Below, in pieces: positions 1-8,047 of a DNA stretch of 64,000 nt. The stretch is from Streptomyces djakartensis. Lineage in GTDB: Bacteria > Actinomycetota > Actinomycetes > Streptomycetales > Streptomycetaceae. Location: the NCBI RefSeq assembly GCF_014651075.1, contig NZ_BMWE01000012.1, positions 186,001-250,000 of the forward strand, read 5' to 3'. How positions within the stretch are numbered: position 1 is the first letter of the stretch; each line of letters opens with the position of its first letter. Below the pieces are notes generated by a model. The model was not told the origin of the DNA. It did no database searches and was given only the letters and a program-made list of their open reading frames with translations. The translations under genes were made by a program, and so were the position numbers.

Positions 1-328
1 CGCCCAGCATCGCACCCCGCAGCCGCACCTGACGGACGAACAGGGCCTGGACGGCCAGCGCGGCCACGAAGAGCCCCGCGGTGAGCTCCAGCCGCAGGTC
101 CCGCGCCCCGTCGGACACCCGTTCCACGAGACCGCCCAGCAGCCACGGACCGGCCATCGAGGCGACGACCGCGACCGTGTTGACGGCGACGAGCAGCGCG
201 AACGCCCGGCGGTGCCGGCGCAGCAGTTCGGCCACGTAGGCACGGACGGTCGAAGGAGCGCCGACCGGCAGGGTGTTCGCCGTGGTCGGGGCCGCCGGGT
301 CGTAGGCCGGTGGCGCTACGCCGATCAT
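1..328 (-). CDS. ABC exporter half-transporter, membrane domain (partial, runs off the left edge)
   Basis: Only the first ~109 codons are in the window. The ATG overlaps the TGA of the upstream ABC gene (ATGA arrangement at 325-328), so the two are translationally coupled and probably form a heterodimer. The visible protein is a short polar N-terminus followed by an R-rich cytosolic segment and hydrophobic stretches (ALLVAVNTVAVVASMAGPW, then LFVAALAVQALFV), as in the first helices of a type I exporter membrane domain. The nucleotide-binding domain lies outside the window. Because the partner gene has a degenerate ATPase, this subunit would be expected to carry the intact one; that is inference. 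Confidence 0.75.
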   Translation of the reverse strand, partial: MIGVAPPAYDPAAPTTANTLPVGAPSTVRAYVAELLRRHRRAFALLVAVNTVAVVASMAGPWLLGGLVERVSDGARDLRLELTAGLFVAALAVQALFVRQVRLRGAMLG

Positions 329-2148
329 GCCTTCTCCTCCATCTCTTCCAGTTCCTGAAGTGCGTCCGCCTCGGGAAGTACGTCCGTCAGGGCGACGGAA
401 CCGCTCAGCGCGGCCTCGTCGTCCGTCTCACGCGTGACCACCGCCCGGTAGCGGGGCTCGGAGTGCAGCAGCTCACGATGGGCCCCGGCCGCCACCACCT
501 CACCGTCGTGCAGGAACACCACCCGGTCGGCGCGGTCCAGCAGCAGCGGGGAGGACGTGAACACCACGGTCGTGCGCCCCGCGCGCAGCTCTCGCACCCC
601 CTGGGCGATCCGTGCCTCGGTGTGCGAGTCGACGGCCGAGGTCGGCTCGTCCAGGACGAGCACCTCGGGGTCCGTGATCAGCGACCGGGCCAGCGCCAGC
701 CGCTGGCGCTGGCCGCCGGAAAGCGACCGGCCGCGTTCGGTGATCCGGGCGTCCATGGGGTCGGCGGCGTCCAGCGAGCCCTGCACCAGCGCCGCCAGCA
801 CGTCGTCGCACCGCGCGGCGGCCAGCGCCGACCGCGGCTCGACAGCACCCGACGCGGGTACGTCGAGCAGTTCGCGCAACGTCCCGGAGAGCAGCACCGG
901 GTCCTTGTCCTGGACCAGGACGGCCGTACGGGCGATGTCCAGCGGGAGTTCGTCGAGCGGCACCCCGCCCAGCAGCACCGAGGTGCCCTCGCGTGACGGG
1001 TGCCCGCCCAGCCGTTCCGCCAGCAGGCCCGCCGCGTCCGGGTCCCCGCACACCACCGCGGTCAGCCGGCCGGCGTTCGCGAGCATTCCGGTCTCCGGGT
1101 CGTACAGGTCTCCGCAGGGGGCGTCGGCCGCGCGCGACCCGGCGGTGTCCGTGGCCCGCTCCAGCGACAGCACGCGGGCGGCCCGTCTCGCCGAAGGCCG
1201 GGAGAAGGAGTACGCCATCGCGATCTCCTCGAAGTGCCGCAGCGGATAGGTCAGGACCATCACCGAGCTGTAGACGGTGACCAGTTCGCCGACGGTGATG
1301 CGGCCCTGGCGCGCCAGATGCACCCCGTACCAGACGACGGCGATGAGGAGCAGTCCCGGCAGCAGGACCTGGATCGCCGAGATCAGGGACCACATCCGGG
1401 CGCTGCGCACGGCCGCGTGGCGGACCTCCTGGGAGGCGTTGCGGTAGCGCTCCAGGAACAGTTGCTCACCGCCGATGCCGCGCAGCACGCGCAGCCCGGC
1501 GACGGTGTCCGAGGCGAGTTCGGTGGCGCGTCCGGCCTTCTCCCGCTGGATGTCGGCGCGCCGGGTGGCGCGGGGCAGCAGCGGCAGCACGGCGAGCGCC
1601 AGCACGGGCAGGCCCACGGCCACGACCACGCCGAGCGCCGGCTGGTAGACCAGCAGAGCGGCGCAGACCAGCACGATGGTGACCAGGGCGGCCGTGAACC
1701 GGGACAAGGCCTCCACGAACCAGCCGATCTTCTCGACGTCGCCCGTGGAGACGGACACGACCTCCCCGGCCGCGACGCGCCGGGTCAGCGCCGAGCCCAA
1801 CTGGGCGGCCTTGCGGGCGAGGAGCTGCTGGACGCGGGCGGCGGCGGTGATCCAGTTGGTGATGGCGGTCCGGTGCAGGAAGGTGTCGCCGACCGCGTTG
1901 CCGGCGCAGGCCAGTGCGAGCAGCCCGCCCGCCAGGGCGAGCCGGGAGCCGGACCGGTCGACGACGGCCTGCACGGCGACACCGACGCAGAACGGCAGCG
2001 CCGCGACGGAGGCGAAGTGCAGCAGCCCCCAGGCCAGCGACTTGAGCTGTCCGGCCAGCTGGTTCCGGAAGAGCCACCACAGGAGTCGGGGACCCGAACG
2101 CGCGTCCGGCACGCCCGGGTCGGGGTAGGGAAGGTCCTGAATCTGCAT
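325..2148 (-). CDS. ABC exporter half-transporter with degenerate ATPase domain
   Basis: A 607-residue fusion of an exporter membrane domain (about residues 20-315, six hydrophobic helices) and an ATP-binding domain (about 340-580). The signature LSGGQRQRLALARS and Walker B VLVLDEPTSAVD are intact. The P-loop position reads CGDPDAAGLL, with no GxxGxGK[ST] lysine, and the H-loop position reads FTSSPLLLDRAD without histidine. This is what one half of an asymmetric heterodimeric exporter looks like. I chose the ATG at 2148 (MQIQDLPYP) because the region upstream is low-complexity and the protein there matches nothing expected. It is followed directly by a second ABC gene with a 4-nt overlap. The substrate cannot be told from sequence. 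Confidence 0.88.
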   Translation of the reverse strand: MQIQDLPYPDPGVPDARSGPRLLWWLFRNQLAGQLKSLAWGLLHFASVAALPFCVGVAVQAVVDRSGSRLALAGGLLALACAGNAVGDTFLHRTAITNWITAAARVQQLLARKAAQLGSALTRRVAAGEVVSVSTGDVEKIGWFVEALSRFTAALVTIVLVCAALLVYQPALGVVVAVGLPVLALAVLPLLPRATRRADIQREKAGRATELASDTVAGLRVLRGIGGEQLFLERYRNASQEVRHAAVRSARMWSLISAIQVLLPGLLLIAVVWYGVHLARQGRITVGELVTVYSSVMVLTYPLRHFEEIAMAYSFSRPSARRAARVLSLERATDTAGSRAADAPCGDLYDPETGMLANAGRLTAVVCGDPDAAGLLAERLGGHPSREGTSVLLGGVPLDELPLDIARTAVLVQDKDPVLLSGTLRELLDVPASGAVEPRSALAAARCDDVLAALVQGSLDAADPMDARITERGRSLSGGQRQRLALARSLITDPEVLVLDEPTSAVDSHTEARIAQGVRELRAGRTTVVFTSSPLLLDRADRVVFLHDGEVVAAGAHRELLHSEPRYRAVVTRETDDEAALSGSVALTDVLPEADALQELEEMEEKA

Positions 2149-2370
2149 GACGTCCCAAGTGGCTCGTGTCAACGGGATGGAGGTCCGGCCGAGGGCGGAC
2201 GGAGGTGCGGCCGGGGGCAGCAAACCGTGACAGGTTCGCGTCGGTACCTGGTCGGAGGCAACCGGTTTTCCGCCCACCGAACGGAACCGGCCGACCGGGG
2301 CGCGAACAGGCGCGCCTCGACGGGCTGGTGCTCATTGCGGAGGTGGCCGGGTCCCCGTAGAACACCGCCC

Positions 2371-3954
2371 ATGAAGAGACGGATCGTCATGTCCATGCTT
2401 GCCGGAGCCACCCTCCTGGCGGGCACCCTCATGGGAACCGGTCCGGCCCGTGCGGCCGACGTCCCCGCAGAGTTCGGCACCGACTGGCATGACCCGGTCA
2501 CGGCCGCCCCGCCCGTGGAGAGGCCGCACGGGAAGTCCTGTGAAGTCACCGTCGCCCGGGCGCAGTTCCGCGACTTCACCCCCTATCGGGGCAGGTACGC
2601 CCCGCCCGACGGCTGCGGCGGCCGCTGGAGCAAGGTGGTGCTGCGGCTCGACGGCGAGGTCAAGGGCCGGCAGTACGACCGGCTCGGCTACCTCCACGTC
2701 GGCGGCGTCGAGATCTTCCGCACGTCGACGCCGCAGCCCTCGCCCGAGGGCATCGAGTGGTCCGTGGAGAAGGACGTCACGCGTTACAGCGACACCTTTC
2801 GCGGCCCAGGGGACGTCGAGATGCTCATCGGGAACGTCGTGGACGACACCTACACGGGCGTCCTCGACGTCAAGGTGACGCTGACGTTCTATCAGGGCCG
2901 GACCGACGGAGAGGCCCCCGACCGGGTCCTCACCCTCGACGAAGACTCGAACCTCACCACCCCGCGCAACAGCGAGCGCGTCCTGGCCGAGGTGTACGCC
3001 ACGGGCTCCGGCGGCGGCTGCGAGGAGTACTGGTACCTGACGGTGCCCGAACCGGCGCCCTACTCCTGCAAGGCGGGCCAGGGCCCCTACCGCGAGGTGC
3101 GGATCAGCGTGGACGGCCGCCTCGCGGGCATCGCCGCGCCGTTCCCGGCGGTGTGGACGGGGGGCTGGTCCAACCCGTTCCTCTGGTATGTGGTCCCGGG
3201 CCCGCGGGCCTTCGACATCAAGCCGATCACCTACGACCTCACACCCTTCGCCGGGCTCCTCAACGACGGCCGGCCGCACCGCGTCGAGGTGTCGGTCGCC
3301 GGCGTTCCCCAGGGGCAGGCCGGCTGGAGCACGCCGGTGAACGTCCTCGTCTGGCAGGACGGGCGGCGCGAGCGGGTCACCGGGAAGCTCACGGTGCACC
3401 GGGCGGGCGATCTCACCAACTCCTCGACGTACACCCCCGGTCCGCAGCACCGGGTGGACACCGAGGGGGCCCACCGGCTGACCGTCGCCGGGTACGTCGA
3501 CACCTCGCACGGCCGGGTCACGACCACCGTCAGCCGTTCGCTCGCCCACACCTCCGCCCACCGGTGGACCGACGGCGAGACGAGCGACGCGCTGGAAGCG
3601 GCCTGGAGCGACGACGAGTCGGTGACCGCCGGCGGCCGCACCGCCCGTACGCACCGGACCTTCACGATGGACGGCACGACCACCCTCGGGGCGGGCGACC
3701 GGCTGCGTACCGTACTGACCCTCGGTGACCGGGCCACGACCGTCGAGTGGCGCGGCCGGCGGCGCATCGCGTGGTCCCGGCTCGACGACACCTACACGGG
3801 TGACGCCACGTACACGGCGAACGTTCCCCGGGACCAGCGGCACGCGGTCGGCACGACGAGCGAGCGCTACCGGGCTCACGGCAGCCGGGGCTGCTACGAC
3901 CGCACGGTGACCACCGAGCAGGGGGTGCTCACCCGGGTACGCGACCGGTGCTGA
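2371..3954 (+). CDS. Secreted PNGase A-like peptide-N-glycanase
   Basis: A 527-residue exported protein. Residues 1-28 are a signal peptide (KRR, hydrophobic core, cleavage after PARA). The rest resembles plant-type peptide-N4-(N-acetyl-beta-glucosaminyl)asparagine amidase A, which releases N-glycans from glycoproteins. Hallmarks are the CEVTVARAQFRDF start, the WSKVVLRLDGEVKGRQYDRLGYLHVGGVEIFRTST core and the GIEWSVEKDVTRY block, followed by a second beta-rich half. There is no Shine-Dalgarno before the ATG; TAGAAC seven bases upstream could be a -10 of a leaderless transcript. It is alone, between an ABC exporter and a dicarboxylate transporter. The family call rests on recognised motifs; activity is inferred. 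Confidence 0.82.
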   Translation: MKRRIVMSMLAGATLLAGTLMGTGPARAADVPAEFGTDWHDPVTAAPPVERPHGKSCEVTVARAQFRDFTPYRGRYAPPDGCGGRWSKVVLRLDGEVKGRQYDRLGYLHVGGVEIFRTSTPQPSPEGIEWSVEKDVTRYSDTFRGPGDVEMLIGNVVDDTYTGVLDVKVTLTFYQGRTDGEAPDRVLTLDEDSNLTTPRNSERVLAEVYATGSGGGCEEYWYLTVPEPAPYSCKAGQGPYREVRISVDGRLAGIAAPFPAVWTGGWSNPFLWYVVPGPRAFDIKPITYDLTPFAGLLNDGRPHRVEVSVAGVPQGQAGWSTPVNVLVWQDGRRERVTGKLTVHRAGDLTNSSTYTPGPQHRVDTEGAHRLTVAGYVDTSHGRVTTTVSRSLAHTSAHRWTDGETSDALEAAWSDDESVTAGGRTARTHRTFTMDGTTTLGAGDRLRTVLTLGDRATTVEWRGRRRIAWSRLDDTYTGDATYTANVPRDQRHAVGTTSERYRAHGSRGCYDRTVTTEQGVLTRVRDRC

Positions 3955-3973
3955 GGTGAGCGGTTGGGTCAGC

Positions 3974-3987
3974 GTGACATGCGTCAC
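3974..3987. promoter_or_regulatory. Crp-like operator upstream of the dicarboxylate symporter
   Basis: The inverted repeat GTGAC-atgc-GTCAC fits the form GTG-N6-GNCAC known for the Streptomyces Crp protein and also GTGA-N6-TCAC. It lies 142 bp before the symporter start and 20 bp after the PNGase stop. A second nested dyad, GCGGA-a-TCCGC flanked by CGGA and TCCG, sits at 4054-4075. Binding is inferred. Confidence 0.4.
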
Positions 3988-4128
3988 CTGGAGCACTTTT
4001 ACCTGGCTGAAACGCTGCGGTCTTGTGCGCGATCAAGACGGCCTCCAGAGTGACGGATGCGGAATCCGCTTTCCGTATCGCAGAAGACCCCTCCGGCTTC
4101 TGTGTGCTCCGTCCCCTGAGGAGGCCCC

Positions 4129-5550
4129 GTGCCACCGCCCGCACCGTCCCTGCCGCGACGTGTCGCACGCACCCTTCGTACCTCACTGTTCGCGCAGGTC
4201 TGCTGCGCACTCGTCCTCGGAATCGTCGTGGGGAGGCTGTGGCCGGAGACGGCCACGGCTCTCCAGCCGCTCGGCGACGGGTTCACCCGGCTCATCAAGA
4301 CGGTGATCTCGCCCCTGGTGTTCTGCGTGGTCGTCGTCGGCATCGCCAAGGCCGGTGATCTGAAGGCCTTCGGCCGGATCGGGGTGAAGGCCCTCATCTG
4401 GTTCGAGGTCGCCTCCACCGCCGCCCTGGTCATCGGTCTCGTCGCCGCCAACGTCGTCGGGCCCGGCAGGGGTATGGACGTCGACCCGTCGTCGCTGGAC
4501 GCGGCCGCGGTGGACCAGACCACGGGCGGCGGCCGGCTGCCCTCCACGACGGAGTTCGTCCTGGGCGCGCTGCCCGAGAGTTTCCTCGGCGCCTTCGCCG
4601 AGAACGAGCTGCTCCAGGTCCTCGTCCTGGCCTGCCTGGTGGGGGCCGCCCTGCTGCACCTCGGTCACACCAGGGTGCCGAAGGTCCTCCCCGCCATCGA
4701 CCAGGCCCAGGAAGTGATCTTCACGGTCGTCGGGTTCATCATGCGGCTGGCCCCGCTCGCCGTGTTCGGCGCGATGGCCCATCTGGTCGGCAACTACGGC
4801 CTGGGTGTGATCAAGACCTACGCCAAGCTGATCGTGCTCTGCTACGTGGCCGCCGCGTTGTTCGTCGTGCTGCTCGCCGTCGCCCTGCGGATCGTGACCG
4901 GGCTCAGCCTCTGGAAGTTCCTGCGCTACATCCGCGAGGAGATGCTGCTCGCGCTCGGCACCGCGTCCACCGAGTCCGTCATGCCGCGGGTGATGCAGAA
5001 GCTGCGCCGGGCCGGTGCCCGCGAGGACGCCGTGGGCCTGGTGCTGCCCACCGGCTACTCCTTCAACCTCGACGGCGCCTCGCTCTACCTCTCCATCGGC
5101 ACGCTGTTCATCGCCCAGGCCGTGGGCGTGGACCTGAGCCTGGGTCAGCAGATCACCGTGGTCCTGGTGCTGATGCTGACCAGCAAGGGCATGGCCGGCA
5201 TACCCGGTTCGGCGTTCCTCGCCCTGTCCGCGACCGTCTCGTCCCTGGGCGCCATTCCGGCGGGAGCCGTCGCCCTGCTGCTCGGCGTGGACCGCATCAT
5301 GGACTCGATGCGCGTCGTCACCAACCTGCTCGGCAACTGCGTCGCGGTCTTCGCGGTGTCCCGCTGGGAGGGCGCGCTGGACCGGGAACGGGCGAAGAAG
5401 GCGCTCGACGGGGAGGGAACCGCTCCGCCGGACGACGGTGAGGACGGCGGCGACGCCCGCGGCCCCGCGGCGCGGCCCAGCACGGTGGACACCCCGGCGC
5501 CGGGCATCCCCGCGCAGAAACCCAAGCAGCCCGCCTCCGAGCTCGGCTGA
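4129..5550 (+). CDS. Dicarboxylate/amino acid:cation symporter (DctA/GltP family)
   Basis: A 473-residue inner-membrane carrier of the DAACS family, importing C4-dicarboxylates or acidic amino acids with H+ or Na+. It shows LFAQVCCALVLGIVVG as the first helix, the conserved LPTGYSFNLDGASLYLSIG near residue 306 and SKGMAGIPGSAF near 352. These are the family's substrate- and ion-binding elements. The C-terminal ~50 residues are a polar, proline- and acid-rich cytosolic tail. The GTG start follows a good ribosome site (tgaggagg, 4117-4124). It is a single-gene transcript ended by a strong hairpin. Whether it carries dicarboxylate or glutamate cannot be decided. Confidence 0.92.
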   Translation: MPPPAPSLPRRVARTLRTSLFAQVCCALVLGIVVGRLWPETATALQPLGDGFTRLIKTVISPLVFCVVVVGIAKAGDLKAFGRIGVKALIWFEVASTAALVIGLVAANVVGPGRGMDVDPSSLDAAAVDQTTGGGRLPSTTEFVLGALPESFLGAFAENELLQVLVLACLVGAALLHLGHTRVPKVLPAIDQAQEVIFTVVGFIMRLAPLAVFGAMAHLVGNYGLGVIKTYAKLIVLCYVAAALFVVLLAVALRIVTGLSLWKFLRYIREEMLLALGTASTESVMPRVMQKLRRAGAREDAVGLVLPTGYSFNLDGASLYLSIGTLFIAQAVGVDLSLGQQITVVLVLMLTSKGMAGIPGSAFLALSATVSSLGAIPAGAVALLLGVDRIMDSMRVVTNLLGNCVAVFAVSRWEGALDRERAKKALDGEGTAPPDDGEDGGDARGPAARPSTVDTPAPGIPAQKPKQPASELG

Positions 5551-5561
5551 CCGAAGGCCGG

Positions 5562-5610
5562 ACGGGCCCGCGCCACCGCTTCAGCAGGACGAGCGGTGGC
5601 GCGGGCCCGT
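5562..5610. terminator. Perfect 19-bp hairpin, bidirectional terminator
   Basis: Arms at 5562-5580 and 5592-5610 are exactly complementary around an 11-nt loop, with TTCGT after the right arm. It lies 11 nt after the symporter stop and 33 nt beyond the stop of the convergent MarR gene, so it can serve both. Confidence 0.85.
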
Positions 5611-5643
5611 TTCGTGCCCCGGTCCGTCGCGGGCGGCAGGGCC

Positions 5644-6093
5644 TCAGCAGCCCCGCACCGGCGCCCCGTCGATCAGCGTGTCCAGCAACCCCCCGAGCGC
5701 CGCGCGCTGATCGTCCGTCAGTGGCGCCAGGATCTCCTCCGCGGCCGACCTGCGCGCCGCACGCAGCTCGCGCAGCGCACCCCGGCCGTCCTCGGTGAGC
5801 TCGATACGGATCACCCGCCGGTTCGCCGGGTCCGGGACCCGCCGCACCTTGCCGCTCGCCTCCAGCCCGTCGACCAGTGTCGTGACGGCCCGCGGCACCA
5901 CCTCCAGGCGCTGGGCCAGATCGGCCATGCGCGGCGGCGAACCCCAGTGCGCGAGGGTGCGCAGCAGCCGGGACTGGGCCGGTGTGATGCCGAGGTCGCG
6001 ATGCTCCAGATGGCGCTTCTGGATGCGGTGCACCCGGCGGGTGAGCCGCAGCAACTGCTCGGCGAGCAGACCGTCGGGATCGGGCGTGGTCAT
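5644..6093 (-). CDS. MarR-family transcriptional regulator
   Basis: A 149-residue winged-helix regulator. The recognition region is LGITPAQSRLLRTLAHWGSPPRMADLAQRLEVVPRAVTTLVDGLEASGKV, followed by the wing VRRVPDPANRRVIRIELTEDG and a dimerising C-terminal helix. It is divergent from the multidrug-type ABC exporter, with a palindromic operator in the shared region, which is the usual layout for a ligand-released repressor of the exporter and of itself. It is convergent with the dicarboxylate symporter across the hairpin at 5562-5610. The ligand is unknown. Confidence 0.93.
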   Translation of the reverse strand: MTTPDPDGLLAEQLLRLTRRVHRIQKRHLEHRDLGITPAQSRLLRTLAHWGSPPRMADLAQRLEVVPRAVTTLVDGLEASGKVRRVPDPANRRVIRIELTEDGRGALRELRAARRSAAEEILAPLTDDQRAALGGLLDTLIDGAPVRGC

Positions 6094-6117
6094 GCGGGAA
6101 CAATATCAGGATGCCGT

Positions 6118-6142
6118 TCATTGTGAGTATAGGTAACAATGA
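6118..6142. promoter_or_regulatory. Palindromic MarR operator, TCATTGT-N11-ACAATGA
   Basis: Two perfect 7-bp half-sites separated by 11 bp lie between the divergent MarR and ABC genes, close to the transcription start region of the exporter. An extra AACAAT half-site occurs at 6099-6104. The palindrome contains the first possible ATG of the exporter (6139), which argues that translation really starts downstream at 6199. Confidence 0.6.
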
Positions 6143-6198
6143 GCTACGATCCGATCCGCGCCGGCCCCCGCGGCGCCGCACCGCTCTCGAAGGAGCCC

Positions 6199-8001
6199 AT
6201 GCATCCCGATCACGAAGCCTCCTGGACCCCGCTCGCCGGCTCGGAGGAACAGCCCCGGCAGGTCCGCCGCATCCTCCGGCTCTTCCGCCCCTACCGGGGC
6301 CGCCTCGCGATCGTCGGCCTGCTCGTCGGCGCCTCGTCGCTGGTCTCCGTCGCCACGCCCTTCCTGCTGAAGGAGATCCTCGACGTCGCGATCCCCCAGG
6401 GGCGCACCGGCCTGCTCAGCCTGCTCGCCCTCGGCATGATCCTCAGCGCCGTCCTCACCAGCGTCTTCGGTGTGCTGCAGACCCTGATCTCCACGACTGT
6501 CGGCCAGCGTGTCATGCACGACCTGCGCACCGCCGTCTACGGCCGGCTCCAGCGGATGTCCCTCGCGTTCTTCACCCGCACCCGCACCGGCGAGGTGCAG
6601 TCCCGCATCGCCAACGACATCGGCGGCATGCAGGCGACCGTCACCTCCACCGCGACCTCCCTGGTCTCCAACCTCACCAGCGTGGTCGCCACGATCGTCG
6701 CGATGATCGCCCTCGACTGGCGCCTGACCGCCGTCTCGCTGCTGCTGCTTCCGGTGTTCGTGTGGATCAGCCGCCGTGTCGGCAACGAGCGGCGGAAGAT
6801 CACCACCCAGCGCCAGAAGCAGATGGCCGCCATGGCCGCCACGGTCACCGAGTCCCTCTCCGTCAGCGGCATCCTGCTCGGCCGCACCATGGGCCGCTCC
6901 GACTCGCTGACGAAGTCCTTCGCCGAGGAGTCCGAGGAGCTCGTCGGCCTCGAGGTGCGCTCGAACATGGCCGGCCGGTGGCGCATGGCCGTCATCACCA
7001 TCGTGATGGCCGCCCTGCCCGCCGTCATCTACTGGACCGCCGGAATGGCCCTCCGGCTGGGCGGCCCCGAGGTCTCCATCGGCACGATCGTCGCCTTCGT
7101 CTCGCTCCAGCAGGGCCTGTTCCGCCCGGCCGTGGGCCTGCTGTCGACCGGTGTGCAGATCCAGACGTCGCTCGCCCTCTTCCAGCGCATCTTCGAGTAC
7201 CTCGACCTGCCCGTCGACATCACCGAGCGCCCGGACCCGGTCCGTCTCGACCGCGTCCGGGGCGAGGTCCGTTTCGACGGCGTCTCCTTCGGCTACGACG
7301 GCAAGGGCGGACCGGTGCTCGACGGCATCGACCTCACCGTCCCGGCCGGCGGCAGCCTCGCCGTCGTCGGCCCCACCGGCGCCGGCAAGTCCACCCTCGG
7401 CTACCTGGTGCCCCGCCTCTACGACGTGACCGGCGGCCGCGTCACGCTCGACGGGGTCGACGTCCGCGACCTCGACTTCGACACCCTGGCGCGAGCGGTC
7501 GGCGTCGTCTCCCAGGAGACGTACCTCTTCCACGCCTCGGTCGCCGACAACCTGCGCTTCGCCAAGCCCGACGCCACCGACGAGGAGCTGTACCAGGCGG
7601 CCCGGGCGGCGCAGATCCACGACCACATCATGTCCCTGCCCGACGGCTACGACACCGTCGTCGGCGAGCGGGGCCACCGCTTCTCCGGCGGGGAGAAGCA
7701 GCGCCTGGCCATCGCCCGCACCATCCTGCGCGACCCGCCGGTGCTCATCCTCGACGAGGCCACCAGCGCCCTTGACACCCGGACCGAGGCCGCCGTCCAG
7801 GACGCCATCGACGCCCTGTCCGCCGACCGCACCACGCTCACCATCGCCCACCGGCTCTCCACCGTCCGGGGCGCCGACCAGATCGTGGTCCTCGACTCCG
7901 GGCGCGCGGTCGAACTGGGTACGCACGAGGAACTGCTGGAGCGGGACGGCCGGTACGCGGCACTGGTACGCCGGGACGCCCAACTGGAACCGACAAGATG
8001 A
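6199..8001 (+). CDS. ABC exporter, multidrug-type homodimeric half-transporter
   Basis: A 600-residue membrane-ATPase fusion. The membrane domain spans residues ~25-330. The ATPase carries Walker A GPTGAGKST (~391), signature FSGGEKQRLAIAR (~494), Walker B VLILDEATSALD (~514) and the H-loop IAHRLST (~549), all intact, so it should work as a homodimer. The ATG at 6199 has a ribosome site (gaaggag, 6189-6194); the in-frame ATG at 6139 lies inside the operator and lacks one. The divergent MarR gene is the likely repressor. It probably extrudes a toxic compound sensed by MarR; the substrate is unknown. Confidence 0.92.
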   Translation: MHPDHEASWTPLAGSEEQPRQVRRILRLFRPYRGRLAIVGLLVGASSLVSVATPFLLKEILDVAIPQGRTGLLSLLALGMILSAVLTSVFGVLQTLISTTVGQRVMHDLRTAVYGRLQRMSLAFFTRTRTGEVQSRIANDIGGMQATVTSTATSLVSNLTSVVATIVAMIALDWRLTAVSLLLLPVFVWISRRVGNERRKITTQRQKQMAAMAATVTESLSVSGILLGRTMGRSDSLTKSFAEESEELVGLEVRSNMAGRWRMAVITIVMAALPAVIYWTAGMALRLGGPEVSIGTIVAFVSLQQGLFRPAVGLLSTGVQIQTSLALFQRIFEYLDLPVDITERPDPVRLDRVRGEVRFDGVSFGYDGKGGPVLDGIDLTVPAGGSLAVVGPTGAGKSTLGYLVPRLYDVTGGRVTLDGVDVRDLDFDTLARAVGVVSQETYLFHASVADNLRFAKPDATDEELYQAARAAQIHDHIMSLPDGYDTVVGERGHRFSGGEKQRLAIARTILRDPPVLILDEATSALDTRTEAAVQDAIDALSADRTTLTIAHRLSTVRGADQIVVLDSGRAVELGTHEELLERDGRYAALVRRDAQLEPTR

Positions 8002-8032
8002 AAATATGCCAGGTTTATGACGATATGGGCGT

Positions 8033-8047
8033 TACCGTGCCCGCATG
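8033..8047 (+). promoter_or_regulatory. Leaderless start: -10 TACCGT six bases before ATG
   Basis: TACCGT (8033-8038) fits the actinomycete -10 TANNNT and is followed after six bases by the ATG at 8045. No ribosome site precedes the ATG. The same arrangement occurs before the genes at 19581 and 29132. Confidence 0.5.

Noticed and set aside
1000..2370. Long in-frame N-terminal extension of the PNGase-like protein
   Set aside because: The extension is antisense to the ABC gene and would bury the signal peptide that begins at the ATG at 2371.
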